From Candidatus Caenarcanales bacterium (lineage in GTDB: Bacteria; Cyanobacteriota; Vampirovibrionia; LMEP-6097), in contig JAKVAO010000011.1 of the NCBI GenBank assembly GCA_022447685.1, forward strand, positions 1-52,367: a DNA stretch of 52,367 nt, in the 5' to 3' direction. The notes beneath the pieces were generated by a model, which made no database searches, had not been told where the DNA came from, and worked only from the letters and a program-made list of their open reading frames with translations. This document shows positions 23,106 through 32,733 of the stretch, piece by piece. A program made the translations under genes and the position numbers. Within the stretch, counting starts at the first letter, position 1, and the number at the start of each line of letters is the position of its first letter.

Positions 23106-24964
23106 GAGTTATTAACTTCAATTAAATCTTTTTCTGAGATCATTAGTTCTTTAAATAAATCTCTATCCAGCAATGGAACTAAATCTTCTAATGGACTAGA
23201 TTCCATGGTACCATCTTCTTTTTTATATGATGAAAGCTTTGGTAATAAAGCTTTATCTGGGTCTATGAACACTTCGCATACTACGGCTCGATTACTTGTT
23301 AAGCATTCTTGTATTTGTGTAACGACATTGTCATTGCTATTAATAGTTTGATACCTAAAGTCAAAAACTACAGATAAATCTTTATACGAAGGTAAGCTGA
23401 CACCACTTTGTTCGTCTGAACCAGCTTTGACTCCATTGAAGTAAGTATTTTGAGTAATGCGAATTGCATGATAACCTTGGTTGTTTAAGATAAAAATTTT
23501 TACTGGTAGCTTGTAGTGTTTGATGGTTTGTAGCTCCTGAATGTTTAACATTACACCACCATCACCTACTACCGTAAAAACTGTTTTGTTTGGAGATGCA
23601 ATTGCAGCTCCAATAACAGAAGGTAAGCCATAGCCCATAGATGCCAAGCCTTTACTATTAAACACGGTTTGTTTTGCTTTAGTTGCATATGTTTGCCCAG
23701 ATACTGTAAAGCAAGTACCACTACTACCAAGTGCAGCAACACTATCATCTGGAGCTAAGCTCGCCAGCTCTTTTACGAAGTAATATGGATCAACAAAAGT
23801 GATTTTCTCTTTAGTTAACTCTTCTAAATTAGGGTAGACTGGAAAACGAGATTTCACTTCTTTACAGTAATCAAGCCATGAATTTATATTAGATGAAACT
23901 GGGCTTGAAGGTAAGTTACTAAGAAGATTATCAATAAATACTTTCGCATCGATATTTAAGCCACGATAAACATTTAAATCTGGTTTATTAATTTCATTTT
24001 CATCGATATCGATCATGAATAATTTTGCATTTCTTGCAAAGGCTTTGACATTATAGCCAGTGTGTTGAATCCCTAATCTTGCGCCTATACTTAAAATTAA
24101 GTCAGCATTTTGGATAATTATGTTTGCATAGCGAGGTCCATAGGCATTTGCTCTACCGAAGTATAATTCATGATCTTCATGGATTATATCTAAACTATTC
24201 CAAGTGTTTTGCACTGGGATTTTCAGCAAATTAATTAATTGATGTATTTCCTTTTGTGCTTTTGAGAGTTTAACTCCGTGACCTATCACTAAAAGTGGTC
24301 TAGATGCTTTTTTTAGTTCATCTAGAAGAACATCTAAATCAAAATTACTTAACTTTTCTTTTTCTTGATTGAGGTGGTCATTTACTTGCATCTGGAATTG
24401 TTCTATTGGACAGATATCATTCTCTTTTACTTCAATAGTACTTGCTTGAATATCTAGAGGGATATCTAGCCATACTGGGCCTGGTCTCCCAGTGCATGCT
24501 ATAGCAGCAGCTTTACTAAGTTCCGTTTTAATATCACTTGGATTTGTGATTTTTTTTGCATATTTAGTTATTGAGGAAACTAGTGATATTGCATCAATCT
24601 CTTGAAAACCTCTTTGTCTAATATCTAATCCATCAAGAGATGAAGCTCTTGAAACTTGCCCTGAGATAACTATCATAGGGGTGCTATCTAAGAAAGCTCC
24701 AGCTACTCCGGTAACAGCATTAGTCACTCCTGGTCCTGAAGTCACAAATAGTATGCTTGTTGAGTTTTTAGTTCTGCCATAGGCGTCAGCAGCAATTGAA
24801 CAGGCTTGCTCATGATGCATACAAACATAATCTAACGATTCTTCTCTAGCTAAGCTATCGAGTAGGTGCATCATACCACCACCTGAAAGTAAGAATACAT
24901 GCTTAGAGCCAGTTAAGCTAGCTAGGTTTTTACAGATGAAATCAGATACTTTTATTTTAGTCAT
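23102..24964 (-). CDS. ThDP-dependent acetolactate-synthase-like enzyme
   Basis: This 620-residue enzyme has the three-domain layout of the acetohydroxyacid synthase family. The ThDP-activating Glu52 lies in MHHEQACSIAADAYG, followed by TSGPGVTNAVTG and a central domain with SIGARLGIQHTGY. The ThDP motif VVGDGGVMLNIQEL continues to FILNNQGYHAI. It lies in a sugar-nucleotide operon with RfbF homologues and an epimerase, so a housekeeping branched-chain amino acid role is unlikely. The known parallel is YerE of Yersinia, which adds an acetyl unit to a CDP-4-keto-sugar; whether this enzyme does the same is inference. It overlaps both neighbours by a few bases. Confidence 0.88.
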   Translation of the reverse strand: MTKIKVSDFICKNLASLTGSKHVFLLSGGGMMHLLDSLAREESLDYVCMHHEQACSIAADAYGRTKNSTSILFVTSGPGVTNAVTGVAGAFLDSTPMIVISGQVSRASSLDGLDIRQRGFQEIDAISLVSSITKYAKKITNPSDIKTELSKAAAIACTGRPGPVWLDIPLDIQASTIEVKENDICPIEQFQMQVNDHLNQEKEKLSNFDLDVLLDELKKASRPLLVIGHGVKLSKAQKEIHQLINLLKIPVQNTWNSLDIIHEDHELYFGRANAYGPRYANIIIQNADLILSIGARLGIQHTGYNVKAFARNAKLFMIDIDENEINKPDLNVYRGLNIDAKVFIDNLLSNLPSSPVSSNINSWLDYCKEVKSRFPVYPNLEELTKEKITFVDPYYFVKELASLAPDDSVAALGSSGTCFTVSGQTYATKAKQTVFNSKGLASMGYGLPSVIGAAIASPNKTVFTVVGDGGVMLNIQELQTIKHYKLPVKIFILNNQGYHAIRITQNTYFNGVKAGSDEQSGVSLPSYKDLSVVFDFRYQTINSNDNVVTQIQECLTSNRAVVCEVFIDPDKALLPKLSSYKKEDGTMESSPLEDLVPLLDRDLFKELMISEKDLIEVNNS

Positions 24965-25742
24965 CGTTGAAAGTGATTTTTAATAATGTCAGATCTTTAA
25001 GTCTTTTTAGTGCCTCTCTATGCTTTTTAAAAGTACTGTGAGTGAAGACTTCAGCGCTAGGGTGGCAAATGTAATGAGAATCTGATTCGAAGAGTTTAGA
25101 TGAAGTTGATAATACTGCAAGTAATTCATTCTCATTTACTGCATTTATATCATCAATATTTTTAGTAAGTAAAAAGTCTGAATTCTGGAAACGATCTTCT
25201 GGGTTGTCAGGGGTGATTTGAATTAAGTCATCACGCTCTGAGATTTTATCGTAGTCTTTTAAAGACTCATAGCCTTTATCTTTTCTACCATAATTATCGC
25301 TGAGCCTAATTAGATCAGCTTTATCAACAGGGCTTTCTATTTCTAAAATCCAGGTATTATCTTCTAGAGCACAGGTTCTATGAAAGACTTTAGCTTCGAG
25401 GTGAATAACATCTCCTCTACTTAAAATGTGATCACCAGTAAAGGTTGAACAATTAACTTTACCTTTGAGTACAAGTAAAGCAGTTTTTTTATTAGGATGA
25501 CAGTGAAAGCTAGTGCCAGCATCTTTTTTTAGGCAGAGAGACCAAATTGCAGAGTCTTTACATTCATAAAAAAGATATTCATAGCCCCATGGTTTCTTGA
25601 CTACGTAGGGTGAGAAATCAATATTTTCTTGTCCTGTATATTCAAAGTCGACGATAATATCACTAAGATTTTTTAAATCAGACTCTAATGGAACGATTCT
25701 AATATTTTTACTCTTATTTCTTGTAGCTATGCTTTGAGCCAT
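24957..25742 (-). CDS. Cupin-domain protein of the sugar operon
   Basis: This 261-residue protein has a cupin beta-barrel at about residues 45-150. PYVVKKPWGYEYLFYE recalls mannose-6-phosphate isomerase-like cupins. The metal site is FHCHPNKK with the later VFHRTCAL histidine, and GDVIHLEAKVFH is motif 2. The last 110 residues are variable, with no family seen. It may isomerise or bind a sugar phosphate or sugar nucleotide. It overlaps the gene before it by 16 bases and the ThDP gene by 8, so the three are translated together. Confidence 0.75.
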   Translation of the reverse strand: MAQSIATRNKSKNIRIVPLESDLKNLSDIIVDFEYTGQENIDFSPYVVKKPWGYEYLFYECKDSAIWSLCLKKDAGTSFHCHPNKKTALLVLKGKVNCSTFTGDHILSRGDVIHLEAKVFHRTCALEDNTWILEIESPVDKADLIRLSDNYGRKDKGYESLKDYDKISERDDLIQITPDNPEDRFQNSDFLLTKNIDDINAVNENELLAVLSTSSKLFESDSHYICHPSAEVFTHSTFKKHREALKRLKDLTLLKITFNDD

Positions 25743-26524
25743 ACCATATTATTTTTATACCAAAGATCATTTAAATAACTAACATCCCTTTGATGGTCTA
25801 CAGCACACCAAAAGTCATTATGTTTATATAGTTCTAATTCTTTATCCTGAACTAACTGTTTGAAGACTTCTTTTTCTAAGCAGCACTCTTTATTTACGTT
25901 TATATAATCAAAAATTTTATTTGAGAGTAGCATGTACCCTCCATTAATCCAACCTCTTTCAGACGAAATCTGTGACATGCTGTTATAGTCAGTTACTTCA
26001 GAATCATTACAGATAAATTCACCATAACGATAAATGGGCTTTACCCCTGTAACAGATGCAGTTAGTGAGTTTTTTTGAAAATTATCATAAAGGTCTTTAA
26101 TATTTATATTTGAGATGCAGTCAGAATAGGCTACAAAGAACTTATCTTCATCTCTAAGGTAATCTTTTAATCTTGCAATTCTTGCACCAGTATTAGCTTC
26201 AATTCCAGTGTTTATAAAGTTGATTTGCCAGTCTCTGTCTTCACCTTGACCGTAGTATTTTATAGTATTGTCTTGCTGATTAAAAGCTATATCTAGATTA
26301 TATTTTGAAAAGTTAATAAAGTAATCTCGAATTTCGTTATTACCATAGCCACAGGCCAAAACAAATTTCTTAACACCGAAAAGGTAAAATCTTTTCATTA
26401 CATGCCATACTAAAGCTCTATCCCCTAGTGGAATTAATGCTTTAGGGATTCTTCCTGTATCAGTATCCAGGATTATACCGGAGCCACCACAAAGAATTAC
26501 TGCTGTTGAGTCATTTAGTGACAT
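25727..26524 (-). CDS. RfbF-like nucleotidyltransferase with altered signature
   Basis: This 265-residue protein aligns with sugar-phosphate nucleotidyltransferases (AVILCGGSG, then IPKALIPLGDRALVWHVM, CGYGNNEIRDYF, VAYSDCISNI, ERGWINGGYML). In place of the GxGTR loop it has GGSGIILDTDTGRIPKA: the usual Thr-Arg after the glycine loop is missing, though the later Lys remains. It may use another sugar or nucleotide, or be impaired. Two RfbF-type genes in one operon suggest a second activated sugar. Confidence 0.8.
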   Translation of the reverse strand: MSLNDSTAVILCGGSGIILDTDTGRIPKALIPLGDRALVWHVMKRFYLFGVKKFVLACGYGNNEIRDYFINFSKYNLDIAFNQQDNTIKYYGQGEDRDWQINFINTGIEANTGARIARLKDYLRDEDKFFVAYSDCISNINIKDLYDNFQKNSLTASVTGVKPIYRYGEFICNDSEVTDYNSMSQISSERGWINGGYMLLSNKIFDYINVNKECCLEKEVFKQLVQDKELELYKHNDFWCAVDHQRDVSYLNDLWYKNNMVWLKA

Positions 26525-26533
26525 ATAAATATT

Positions 26534-27424
26534 TTATACCGAAAACTTTGCTATTAAATCTCTATGTTTAGTATTTTGCAGAAACACGAAGTTTGACTCT
26601 AAGTCTTCTTCTGACATATGTGGGTAGAGTTTTAATTTATTATTTTCAAGAATTTTATAGCAAGAATAGTCATACTCATTTAGGTAATGAATTAGATCAT
26701 TTGGATGATAGTTGAAATGCTTAGTCCATTTGCGAACCATTTCTAAAAAGAAGATTGGTTGATGTTTGTGAATTAGACTATGAGCTCCTTGCAACACTAA
26801 TAGCTCAGCCCCTTCTACATCGATTTTAATAAAATCAGGTTTGGTTTCTGCTGTAGCAAAGCTATCTAATGTTTTTAAATCTATATCAGTTAACTTTTCA
26901 TCAGAGTGGCTATCAATGGTGCTTGCAAGGCTAGTATGAGCTGAGTTCATTGGATCATAGTATATTTGGGCTTTAGTATTTTGATTTGAGAAACCAAATT
27001 GAAATGTTTTAATATTTTCAAATTTATTTAAATCAAGATTCTGCTTTAAGTCATGGAATAAATCTTGAACTGGTTCAAATGCATGAATAGTAGCATTTGG
27101 GAAACGAGCCGCTAGCTCTAAACTAAACCAACCACAGTTTGCACCAACATCATAAATATTTTTACAGTTTTGAGCTAAGCTAAGAACCATATTTATTTCT
27201 TTGTTTTCATATTCACCGAAGTTAAGTGCTTCAGATTGAGGAATTCTTTTATCACCTGGTCTTAAGTACATTTTAATACCAGTGTTTGCAAAGCTTATTA
27301 TTACAGAGCCAGCGATGATTTCAATTTTTTCAATTATGGAATTATCTAGTTTCTGTGCAAAATCAAACAAAACTAAATTTTTTTGAGATTGTTCTTCGAT
27401 GAATTTCTCTTTGGATAAGACCAT
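26534..27424 (-). CDS. FkbM-family methyltransferase
   Basis: The SAM region of this 296-residue protein is IYDVGANCGWFSLELAARFP, then IHAFEPVQDLFHDL. The FkbM motif DFIKIDVEGAELLVLQGA follows. It is the first gene of the minus-strand sugar operon that runs to 19345 and probably O-methylates the sugar made there or the finished glycan. The start at ATG 27424 has no clear ribosome binding site. Confidence 0.87.
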   Translation of the reverse strand: MVLSKEKFIEEQSQKNLVLFDFAQKLDNSIIEKIEIIAGSVIISFANTGIKMYLRPGDKRIPQSEALNFGEYENKEINMVLSLAQNCKNIYDVGANCGWFSLELAARFPNATIHAFEPVQDLFHDLKQNLDLNKFENIKTFQFGFSNQNTKAQIYYDPMNSAHTSLASTIDSHSDEKLTDIDLKTLDSFATAETKPDFIKIDVEGAELLVLQGAHSLIHKHQPIFFLEMVRKWTKHFNYHPNDLIHYLNEYDYSCYKILENNKLKLYPHMSEEDLESNFVFLQNTKHRDLIAKFSV

Positions 27425-27542
27425 TAGTTTCTATAAACCATTAAATAAAGAAAAATAACTAGGTTGATTTTGGGATTCTACATCATTAAAGATATGAGTC
27501 TAGTTTAATTTTCGTAAAATATCTATAGAATATAGTAAGTAA

Positions 27543-28652
27543 ATGTCTCAAGATCAAAACTGTATTGCTGTAATTCAAGCGCGAATGACTTCATCAAGAC
27601 TACCTGGTAAATCTTTGATGGATCTTAGTGCAAGGCCTTTACTATTTCATATAGCTCATAGATTGAAAAAATCTACTTTCATTAATGATATAGTGATTGC
27701 GACTAGTATTAATAAAGAAGATGATGCGATTTACAATTTTGCTAAAGAGCAAAATCTACACTGTGTTAGAGCTTCCGAGCATAATTTATTAGATAGATAC
27801 AAAATTGCCTTTGAACAATTTAATCCAGATTATATTATTCAAGTTTGTGGTGATTCACCAATTATTGATATAGAATTCATTGATTCCTGGATTGAAAATT
27901 TATCAGAGACCAAGTCAGATTATTCTTTTTGGCGGTTTCCAGAGGATAGAAAAATTGTACTCGGTGGTTTTGACGTAATGAGTTCAAATGCTTTCAAAAG
28001 AATCCTTGAAGATGAGGGTGATTTTTATGCTCAAGAGTATGTTTCTGGATATATTAAACAATACCCAGATAAGTTTAAAATTTCTAAACCTGAAGTTCCA
28101 TCAAAATATTATGTACCTGAGATTATCAATGACGCAAATTTAAGGCTTTCTATAGATACTCCTCAAGATTTAAATTTCTTTGAGAAAGTTTATGAATTAT
28201 CAGGTGCTAAACCTGGAGATTTAAGTGTCTTGAAGTTTTTGGATATTATTGAGAGTAATCCAGAATTAATTAATTTAAATTCTATGGTTCACCAAAAGAA
28301 GCTTGGTGAAAAAACTACTTTGTGCTTATTTGTAGTTGAAAACTTTGAAACTGAAGATATATCTAAGCTTATAAGTTATGCTGATTCCCTTCGTTCAAGT
28401 TATGCATACGGCATTAGCTTTTTAATTCCTGAAACTTTTGATAGTGAAGCTTTTGAAACTACTAAGATTAAATACAAGTCTTATTCAGGTAATTTATCAG
28501 CACAAGATTTAAAAAAATATTTTCCTAAAACTAATTTTGATGTATTGTTTTGCTCTAAGAAATCTGAATCTAAGTTTAATGAGTCAAGTGAGAATAATTT
28601 AGAGATAAGATATATAGAGGACCATATTTATGAAAATTCAAATAGCAGATAA
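27543..28652 (+). CDS. SpsF-like cytidylyltransferase
   Basis: This 369-residue protein begins with an SpsF/CMP-Kdo-synthetase-type domain (about 1-245). The CTP-binding signature is AVIQARMTSSRLPGKSL (8-24), followed by IATSINKEDDAI, LLDRYKIAFEQF and IIQVCGDSPIID. In spore-coat and nonulosonate loci such enzymes activate the nine-carbon acid made by the neighbouring NeuB-type synthase to its CMP form. About 120 extra residues at the C-terminus, with a CLFVVENFETED start, have no family I know. It overlaps pseI by 23 bases. Confidence 0.82.
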   Translation: MSQDQNCIAVIQARMTSSRLPGKSLMDLSARPLLFHIAHRLKKSTFINDIVIATSINKEDDAIYNFAKEQNLHCVRASEHNLLDRYKIAFEQFNPDYIIQVCGDSPIIDIEFIDSWIENLSETKSDYSFWRFPEDRKIVLGGFDVMSSNAFKRILEDEGDFYAQEYVSGYIKQYPDKFKISKPEVPSKYYVPEIINDANLRLSIDTPQDLNFFEKVYELSGAKPGDLSVLKFLDIIESNPELINLNSMVHQKKLGEKTTLCLFVVENFETEDISKLISYADSLRSSYAYGISFLIPETFDSEAFETTKIKYKSYSGNLSAQDLKKYFPKTNFDVLFCSKKSESKFNESSENNLEIRYIEDHIYENSNSR

Positions 28653-29682
28653 ATATATAGGCGTTGATGAACCTGTTTTTATAGTTGCTGAGATGTCTGC
28701 AAACCATGGTGGTGATATTAATAAGGCAAAAGAGATTATTAAAAGAGCCAAAGACTGTGGAGCAGATGCAGTTAAATTGCAAACATATAGAGCTGATACT
28801 ATAACTTTAGATTGTGAAAAGCAAGATTTCCTCATACCAGAAAATGATCCTTGGCACTATAAAAAAACTCTTTTTAATTTATATAAGGAAGCTTATACGC
28901 CATGGGAGTGGCATGAAGAGTTATTTCAGGAAGCTAAGAAAAATGAAATTATAATTTTTTCAGCTCCATTTGATTCAACCGCAGTGGATTTACTTGAAGA
29001 ATTAAATGCACCTGCTTACAAGATTGCTTCAGCTGAGGTAACTGATATTCCACTTTTGGAAAAAGTTGCTAAAACTAAGAGACCTGTGATAATGTCAACA
29101 GGATTAGCTGAAATTGATGATTTGGATTTGGCGATAGATACATTGAGACGAAATGGCTGTGAGGAATTGGTTTTATTAAAATGTACAGCTAGCTATCCTG
29201 CTCCTCCTGAGCAAATGAATTTGAAAACTATTCCTGATTTAGCTTTAAGGTATAACTGTTTGTCTGGTCTATCTGATCATACTCTAGGGGTTGGTGTCCC
29301 AATCGCTGCAGTTGCTTTAGGTGCAACTATGATAGAAAAACATTTTGTCTTAGATAAAACAGATAATACGGTTGATGCTTTTTTCTCTTTAGATCCAAGT
29401 GATTTAAATTTGTTGGTGTCAGAAATTAGAAAAATTAAAAAAGCCATAGGCAAGGTGGATTATTCTATTCCTGGTGATCCAGATACAAAATTTAATGCAC
29501 GTAGGTCACTGTATGTTTCAAAACCAATTAAAAAAAATGAGATGTTAAACCCTGAACATATTAAATCAGTAAGACCATCCCATGGTTTACACCCCAAATA
29601 TTATAAGGATATAATTGGGAAAACTGTAAATAAGGACTTAGATTTAGGTGATAGGCTGAATTTAGATCTAATTAATATGTAA
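28630..29682 (+). CDS. pseI: Pseudaminic acid synthase (NeuB/SpsE family)
   Basis: This 350-residue protein has a TIM-barrel synthase domain (1-280): VAEMSANHGGDINKAKEII, GADAVKLQTYRADTIT, FNLYKEAYTPWEWHEEL (typical of PseI), FSAPFDSTAVDLLEEL, YKIASAE, STGLAE, LSDHTLG and MIEKHFVLD. A C-terminal SAF/antifreeze-like domain follows from RRSLYVSKPIKKNEML to GKTV. It condenses phosphoenolpyruvate with a six-carbon diacetamido sugar to give a nonulosonic acid. Its partners PseG, PseC and PseB are all in the window. Confidence 0.9.
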   Translation: MKIQIADKYIGVDEPVFIVAEMSANHGGDINKAKEIIKRAKDCGADAVKLQTYRADTITLDCEKQDFLIPENDPWHYKKTLFNLYKEAYTPWEWHEELFQEAKKNEIIIFSAPFDSTAVDLLEELNAPAYKIASAEVTDIPLLEKVAKTKRPVIMSTGLAEIDDLDLAIDTLRRNGCEELVLLKCTASYPAPPEQMNLKTIPDLALRYNCLSGLSDHTLGVGVPIAAVALGATMIEKHFVLDKTDNTVDAFFSLDPSDLNLLVSEIRKIKKAIGKVDYSIPGDPDTKFNARRSLYVSKPIKKNEMLNPEHIKSVRPSHGLHPKYYKDIIGKTVNKDLDLGDRLNLDLINM

Positions 29683-30627
29683 TTGAAAAAAGTTTTTTAT
29701 TGTTTTGGTGGTGATGGAATTGGTCTTGGTCATTGTTCAAGAATGATTACTTATGCCAATAGACATTTTAGTGAGGGTAAAGATCAATTGATTTTCTTAA
29801 CTAATTCCAACTTAGCTGCAAGGGAGCTGATTTGTAAAGAAGGGTTTAAAAATATATTTTTTGAAGCTGATGTTCATTCTACAAATTTAGACTCTTTAAG
29901 GAAGATAATAGATTCAGAACGTGATTTGAAGGAATCAATTCAATGGTTCATTGATATTAAAAATAATATTGAGAACGAGATTATATATCTCAAACAAAAA
30001 GGATTCAAGATTACTTTATTTGATTGTACTTTTAATTATAGGCTGATGGCTGATGTTAATGTATATCCAACACTTCTTTTTCATGAAAATGATTTAGATT
30101 GGGGGGTATACGGGGGAATTCTCAGAGGTGGCTGGAGTGAGTTATTGGTTTCAGAAAAATTTTATGATTTTAAAAATCATTCCTGTGATGTCAAAGATAG
30201 GATCTTGGTTTCTTTTGGGGCAAGTGATCCTAATAAAATTACTATACTTGTTATGAAAGCTTTACTAGAGCTGCCCTATTTAAGAGAGAAAGTTGATGTA
30301 ATAATTGGTCCTGACTTTCATTTTAAAGAGCAAATTCTGGAGTTGAACCAGAACTTTTTAGATTTTTATAATTTAATTGATTCATGTGATAACTTAGCCC
30401 CTTATTTGAATAAATCTAAATATGTATTCACCGCGGTTGGGAATACTATTTTAGAGGCTCTAATTATGGAATCATCAGTGCTTGTTATAAGTAATTATTT
30501 TAAGGATACAGAAGATTTGTTAAAACTCTCTCAAATAGACAAAATTACTGTTTTAGGGAACTTTAAAAATATTTCTTTAAATTATTTAGTTGATTTTTTG
30601 AGCAAGAATCTTGACATGCCTACCTAA
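29683..30627 (+). CDS. pseG: PseG/SpsG-like nucleotide-sugar hydrolase
   Basis: This 314-residue GT-B-like protein has GGDGIGLGHCSRMITYA near the N-terminus (the GxGHxxR loop of PseG) and VSFGASDPNKITILVMKAL in the second lobe. VFTAVGNTILEALIMESSVLVIS is the nucleotide site. PseG removes UDP from the diacetamido-trideoxy-sugar that PseI uses next. Its TTG start lies directly against the pseI stop. Its last 42 bases overlap the convergent methyltransferase gene. A transferase of the same fold is a less likely alternative. Confidence 0.8.
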   Translation: MKKVFYCFGGDGIGLGHCSRMITYANRHFSEGKDQLIFLTNSNLAARELICKEGFKNIFFEADVHSTNLDSLRKIIDSERDLKESIQWFIDIKNNIENEIIYLKQKGFKITLFDCTFNYRLMADVNVYPTLLFHENDLDWGVYGGILRGGWSELLVSEKFYDFKNHSCDVKDRILVSFGASDPNKITILVMKALLELPYLREKVDVIIGPDFHFKEQILELNQNFLDFYNLIDSCDNLAPYLNKSKYVFTAVGNTILEALIMESSVLVISNYFKDTEDLLKLSQIDKITVLGNFKNISLNYLVDFLSKNLDMPT

Positions 30628-31482
30628 GTGTAGTTTTGCAAAAGAATTATAAATTTGTTTCAGGAGCTTATTATTTCCTGATTCAATCATGGTACTTTCA
30701 AATTCAGTGCGTAAATTATGGCACTTTTTACCTAGAATAGGGTCTTCCACGTAATTTTGCCCCATTAATAAGAATATATCTATTGGAAAGCTTGTGCTTA
30801 GATCAACGATCTTGAATTTATTAAAACTTAATAAGTTACTGAGTGATTCAAATGAAAAATAATGTATGTGTTCTGGGGGACTTACCCACCACGGTTTATA
30901 TTTCTTTTGTTCAAGTAAAATCATTTGAAATGGATTGAAATCATTTGGGACAGAGATATAAAGTAACCCATTATCTTCTAATGCATCAAAGCATGTTTTA
31001 ATAATGGTTTCTGGGTTGTGGACATGCTCTAAAACTTCATTCATGTAGATGAGATCAAACTTCCCTGCTTCATCTATAAATTTATGATCAAATTCATTTG
31101 AGTACACATTAAGACCATTCTTTAAGGCTGTACTACTAGCCGCTTTTGATAACTCTATCCCTGTTGCTGACCAGTCTTGATTTTTCATAAATTCAAGAAA
31201 AAAGCCTACCCCACAACCAATGTCAAGAATTTTTCCTGGATTTGTTCCTCTATGTTCTTCTACCGTGCTCAAGACAGTCTTAAATACTGATTGCCTGTGC
31301 TTATTATCAACTCTCTGTTTTTCTAAAAAATTTGGTTTAGCTTCATAATATTTCTGGGAGTAAAATTCAAACAGTTCTTTTTGACTTGGAAGTGGGTGTA
31401 TGGAGAAAAAACCATATAGCTCATTTTGTTTGAGCGATTTATCTCCCACTTTGATTTTTTCAATTGTAACTTTATTTGACAA
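30586..31482 (-). CDS. Class I SAM-dependent methyltransferase
   Basis: This 298-residue protein has KILDIGCGVGFFLEFMKN as the SAM loop, ATGIELS as the strand-2 acid, FDLIYMNEVLEHVHNPETII (Methyltransf_23/11 motif) and GLLYISVPNDFNPF. About 70 residues precede the SAM domain, including FSIHPLPSQKELFEFYSQKYY, common in sugar and lipid C- or O-methyltransferases of polysaccharide loci. The start is TTG. It is the only minus-strand gene in this section and its two ends overlap or touch plus-strand genes. Confidence 0.85.
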   Translation of the reverse strand: MSNKVTIEKIKVGDKSLKQNELYGFFSIHPLPSQKELFEFYSQKYYEAKPNFLEKQRVDNKHRQSVFKTVLSTVEEHRGTNPGKILDIGCGVGFFLEFMKNQDWSATGIELSKAASSTALKNGLNVYSNEFDHKFIDEAGKFDLIYMNEVLEHVHNPETIIKTCFDALEDNGLLYISVPNDFNPFQMILLEQKKYKPWWVSPPEHIHYFSFESLSNLLSFNKFKIVDLSTSFPIDIFLLMGQNYVEDPILGKKCHNLRTEFESTMIESGNNKLLKQIYNSFAKLHLGRHVKILAQKIN

Positions 31483-31517
31483 CCGATATAATGTACCTTA
31501 AATTAATAGTGTTGTCA

Positions 31518-32732
31518 ATGGGATTGAAAAAAGTATTAATTCAAGCAAGTTCTAGGTCTTGGGCGGGAGCTCCTGATTTATGTATGAAAACTATAAACAA
31601 TGTCACCGTATTTGAAATGACTTTACTTAAAGTATTAGAGATAATAAATCAAAGATTTGCCATTACAGTTATTGCTCCAAGTTTTGAGGCTGGAGGAATT
31701 TTGCAAAAAATTATTAATTTGAATCCAAAGATTAGAGATCAGGTTGATTTGATATGTTCGCATGATAATAGTCCACTTATGAGGATGTATGAGGCTACAA
31801 AAGATTTGAATGCTTCAGATTATATAATTCGCTTGGACAGCTTAAATCTCTTTTCTAAGTTGGATCTATGGAATTACGTGAATCAAGTTATAGATAGGTA
31901 TGTACCAGATTGTTTGAAATTTCCAGATGACTTTCCTCCAGCTTTTTCTTTTGATGTGTATAAAGTTGAATATATAAGAGAACTTGTGGATCTTGCTGTA
32001 GACCCTGTATTTCATGTACATCCTAAGTACTATTGCTTACAAGAAAATGATTTTCATGCTCATACAATTGATGAAGGTTCTATAAATTTAACAGATGATT
32101 ACCTTTTAGCCTCTCGAAAGTTTATGACCACTGTTTATGATGGTGAACGTATGGAAGTAGATGAGAAAAAAATTGTTTCTTCTGGGGATCAACTATCTTT
32201 TCATTATCAGCTTGCTGGAAACTATTTAGATGAAAATGATATTGTTTTGGATATTGCTTGTGGCAATGGCTACGGTGCTAGAGCTGTTGCTTCTAAGGTT
32301 AAGAATATTATTGGTGCAGATATTGATGAAGCGGTTATTAATAAAGCCAGAGAGCTTTCAAAAGAGTATTCAAATATTAATTTTCAAGTTGATGATGTGA
32401 CAAATTTGAGTTTTAATGATGAAATATTTGATGTGGTTTTGAGTATGGAAACGATAGAGCATGTTGATGTGAACAAATACTGCGCTGAAATTTTCAGGGT
32501 TTTAAAGCCTGGAGGGAGATTTATCATGAGTACTCCTCAAAATTCTTATGGACACATACCCATTAACTCTTCTCATCATACAGAATTCTCTGCTAATGAA
32601 CTAAAGAACCTTCTTGGAAAATACTTTATTCTAGATAGGTTTATTGGTATTAAGCAAGGACGGGTCGTTATTGAGGGTGAAACTTTGGGTAATAATAGTT
32701 TCGTTGTATGTAAGAGAAGGGTAACTGTTTGA
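31518..32732 (+). CDS. Degenerate SpsF-like domain fused to SAM methyltransferase
   Basis: The product is 404 residues from the ATG at 31518; an in-frame TTG lies at 31476 but adds residues unlike the family. Residues about 1-190 follow the SpsF cytidylyltransferase layout: KVLIQASSRSWAGAPD, SHDNSPLMRMYEATKDLNAS, DYIIRLDSLNLFSKLDLW. The CTP-binding ARxxSxRLPGK is replaced, so this half is probably inactive. Residues about 205-400 are a methyltransferase: IVLDIACGNGYGARAVA, IGADIDEAV, FDVVLSMETIEHVD and LKPGGRFIMSTPQ. It is the first gene of the operon with the split transketolase and may recognise the sugar that operon makes. Confidence 0.78.
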   Translation: MGLKKVLIQASSRSWAGAPDLCMKTINNVTVFEMTLLKVLEIINQRFAITVIAPSFEAGGILQKIINLNPKIRDQVDLICSHDNSPLMRMYEATKDLNASDYIIRLDSLNLFSKLDLWNYVNQVIDRYVPDCLKFPDDFPPAFSFDVYKVEYIRELVDLAVDPVFHVHPKYYCLQENDFHAHTIDEGSINLTDDYLLASRKFMTTVYDGERMEVDEKKIVSSGDQLSFHYQLAGNYLDENDIVLDIACGNGYGARAVASKVKNIIGADIDEAVINKARELSKEYSNINFQVDDVTNLSFNDEIFDVVLSMETIEHVDVNKYCAEIFRVLKPGGRFIMSTPQNSYGHIPINSSHHTEFSANELKNLLGKYFILDRFIGIKQGRVVIEGETLGNNSFVVCKRRVTV

Positions 32733-32733
32733 T

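Noticed and set aside
23102..24964. Naming the ThDP enzyme yerE or ilvB
   Set aside because: The family and context are clear but the reaction is not, so a gene symbol would claim too much.
31476..31492. TTGACA close to TATAAT
   Set aside because: The two boxes are only 5 bases apart, so they cannot form one promoter. Neither pairs well with another box at normal spacing.
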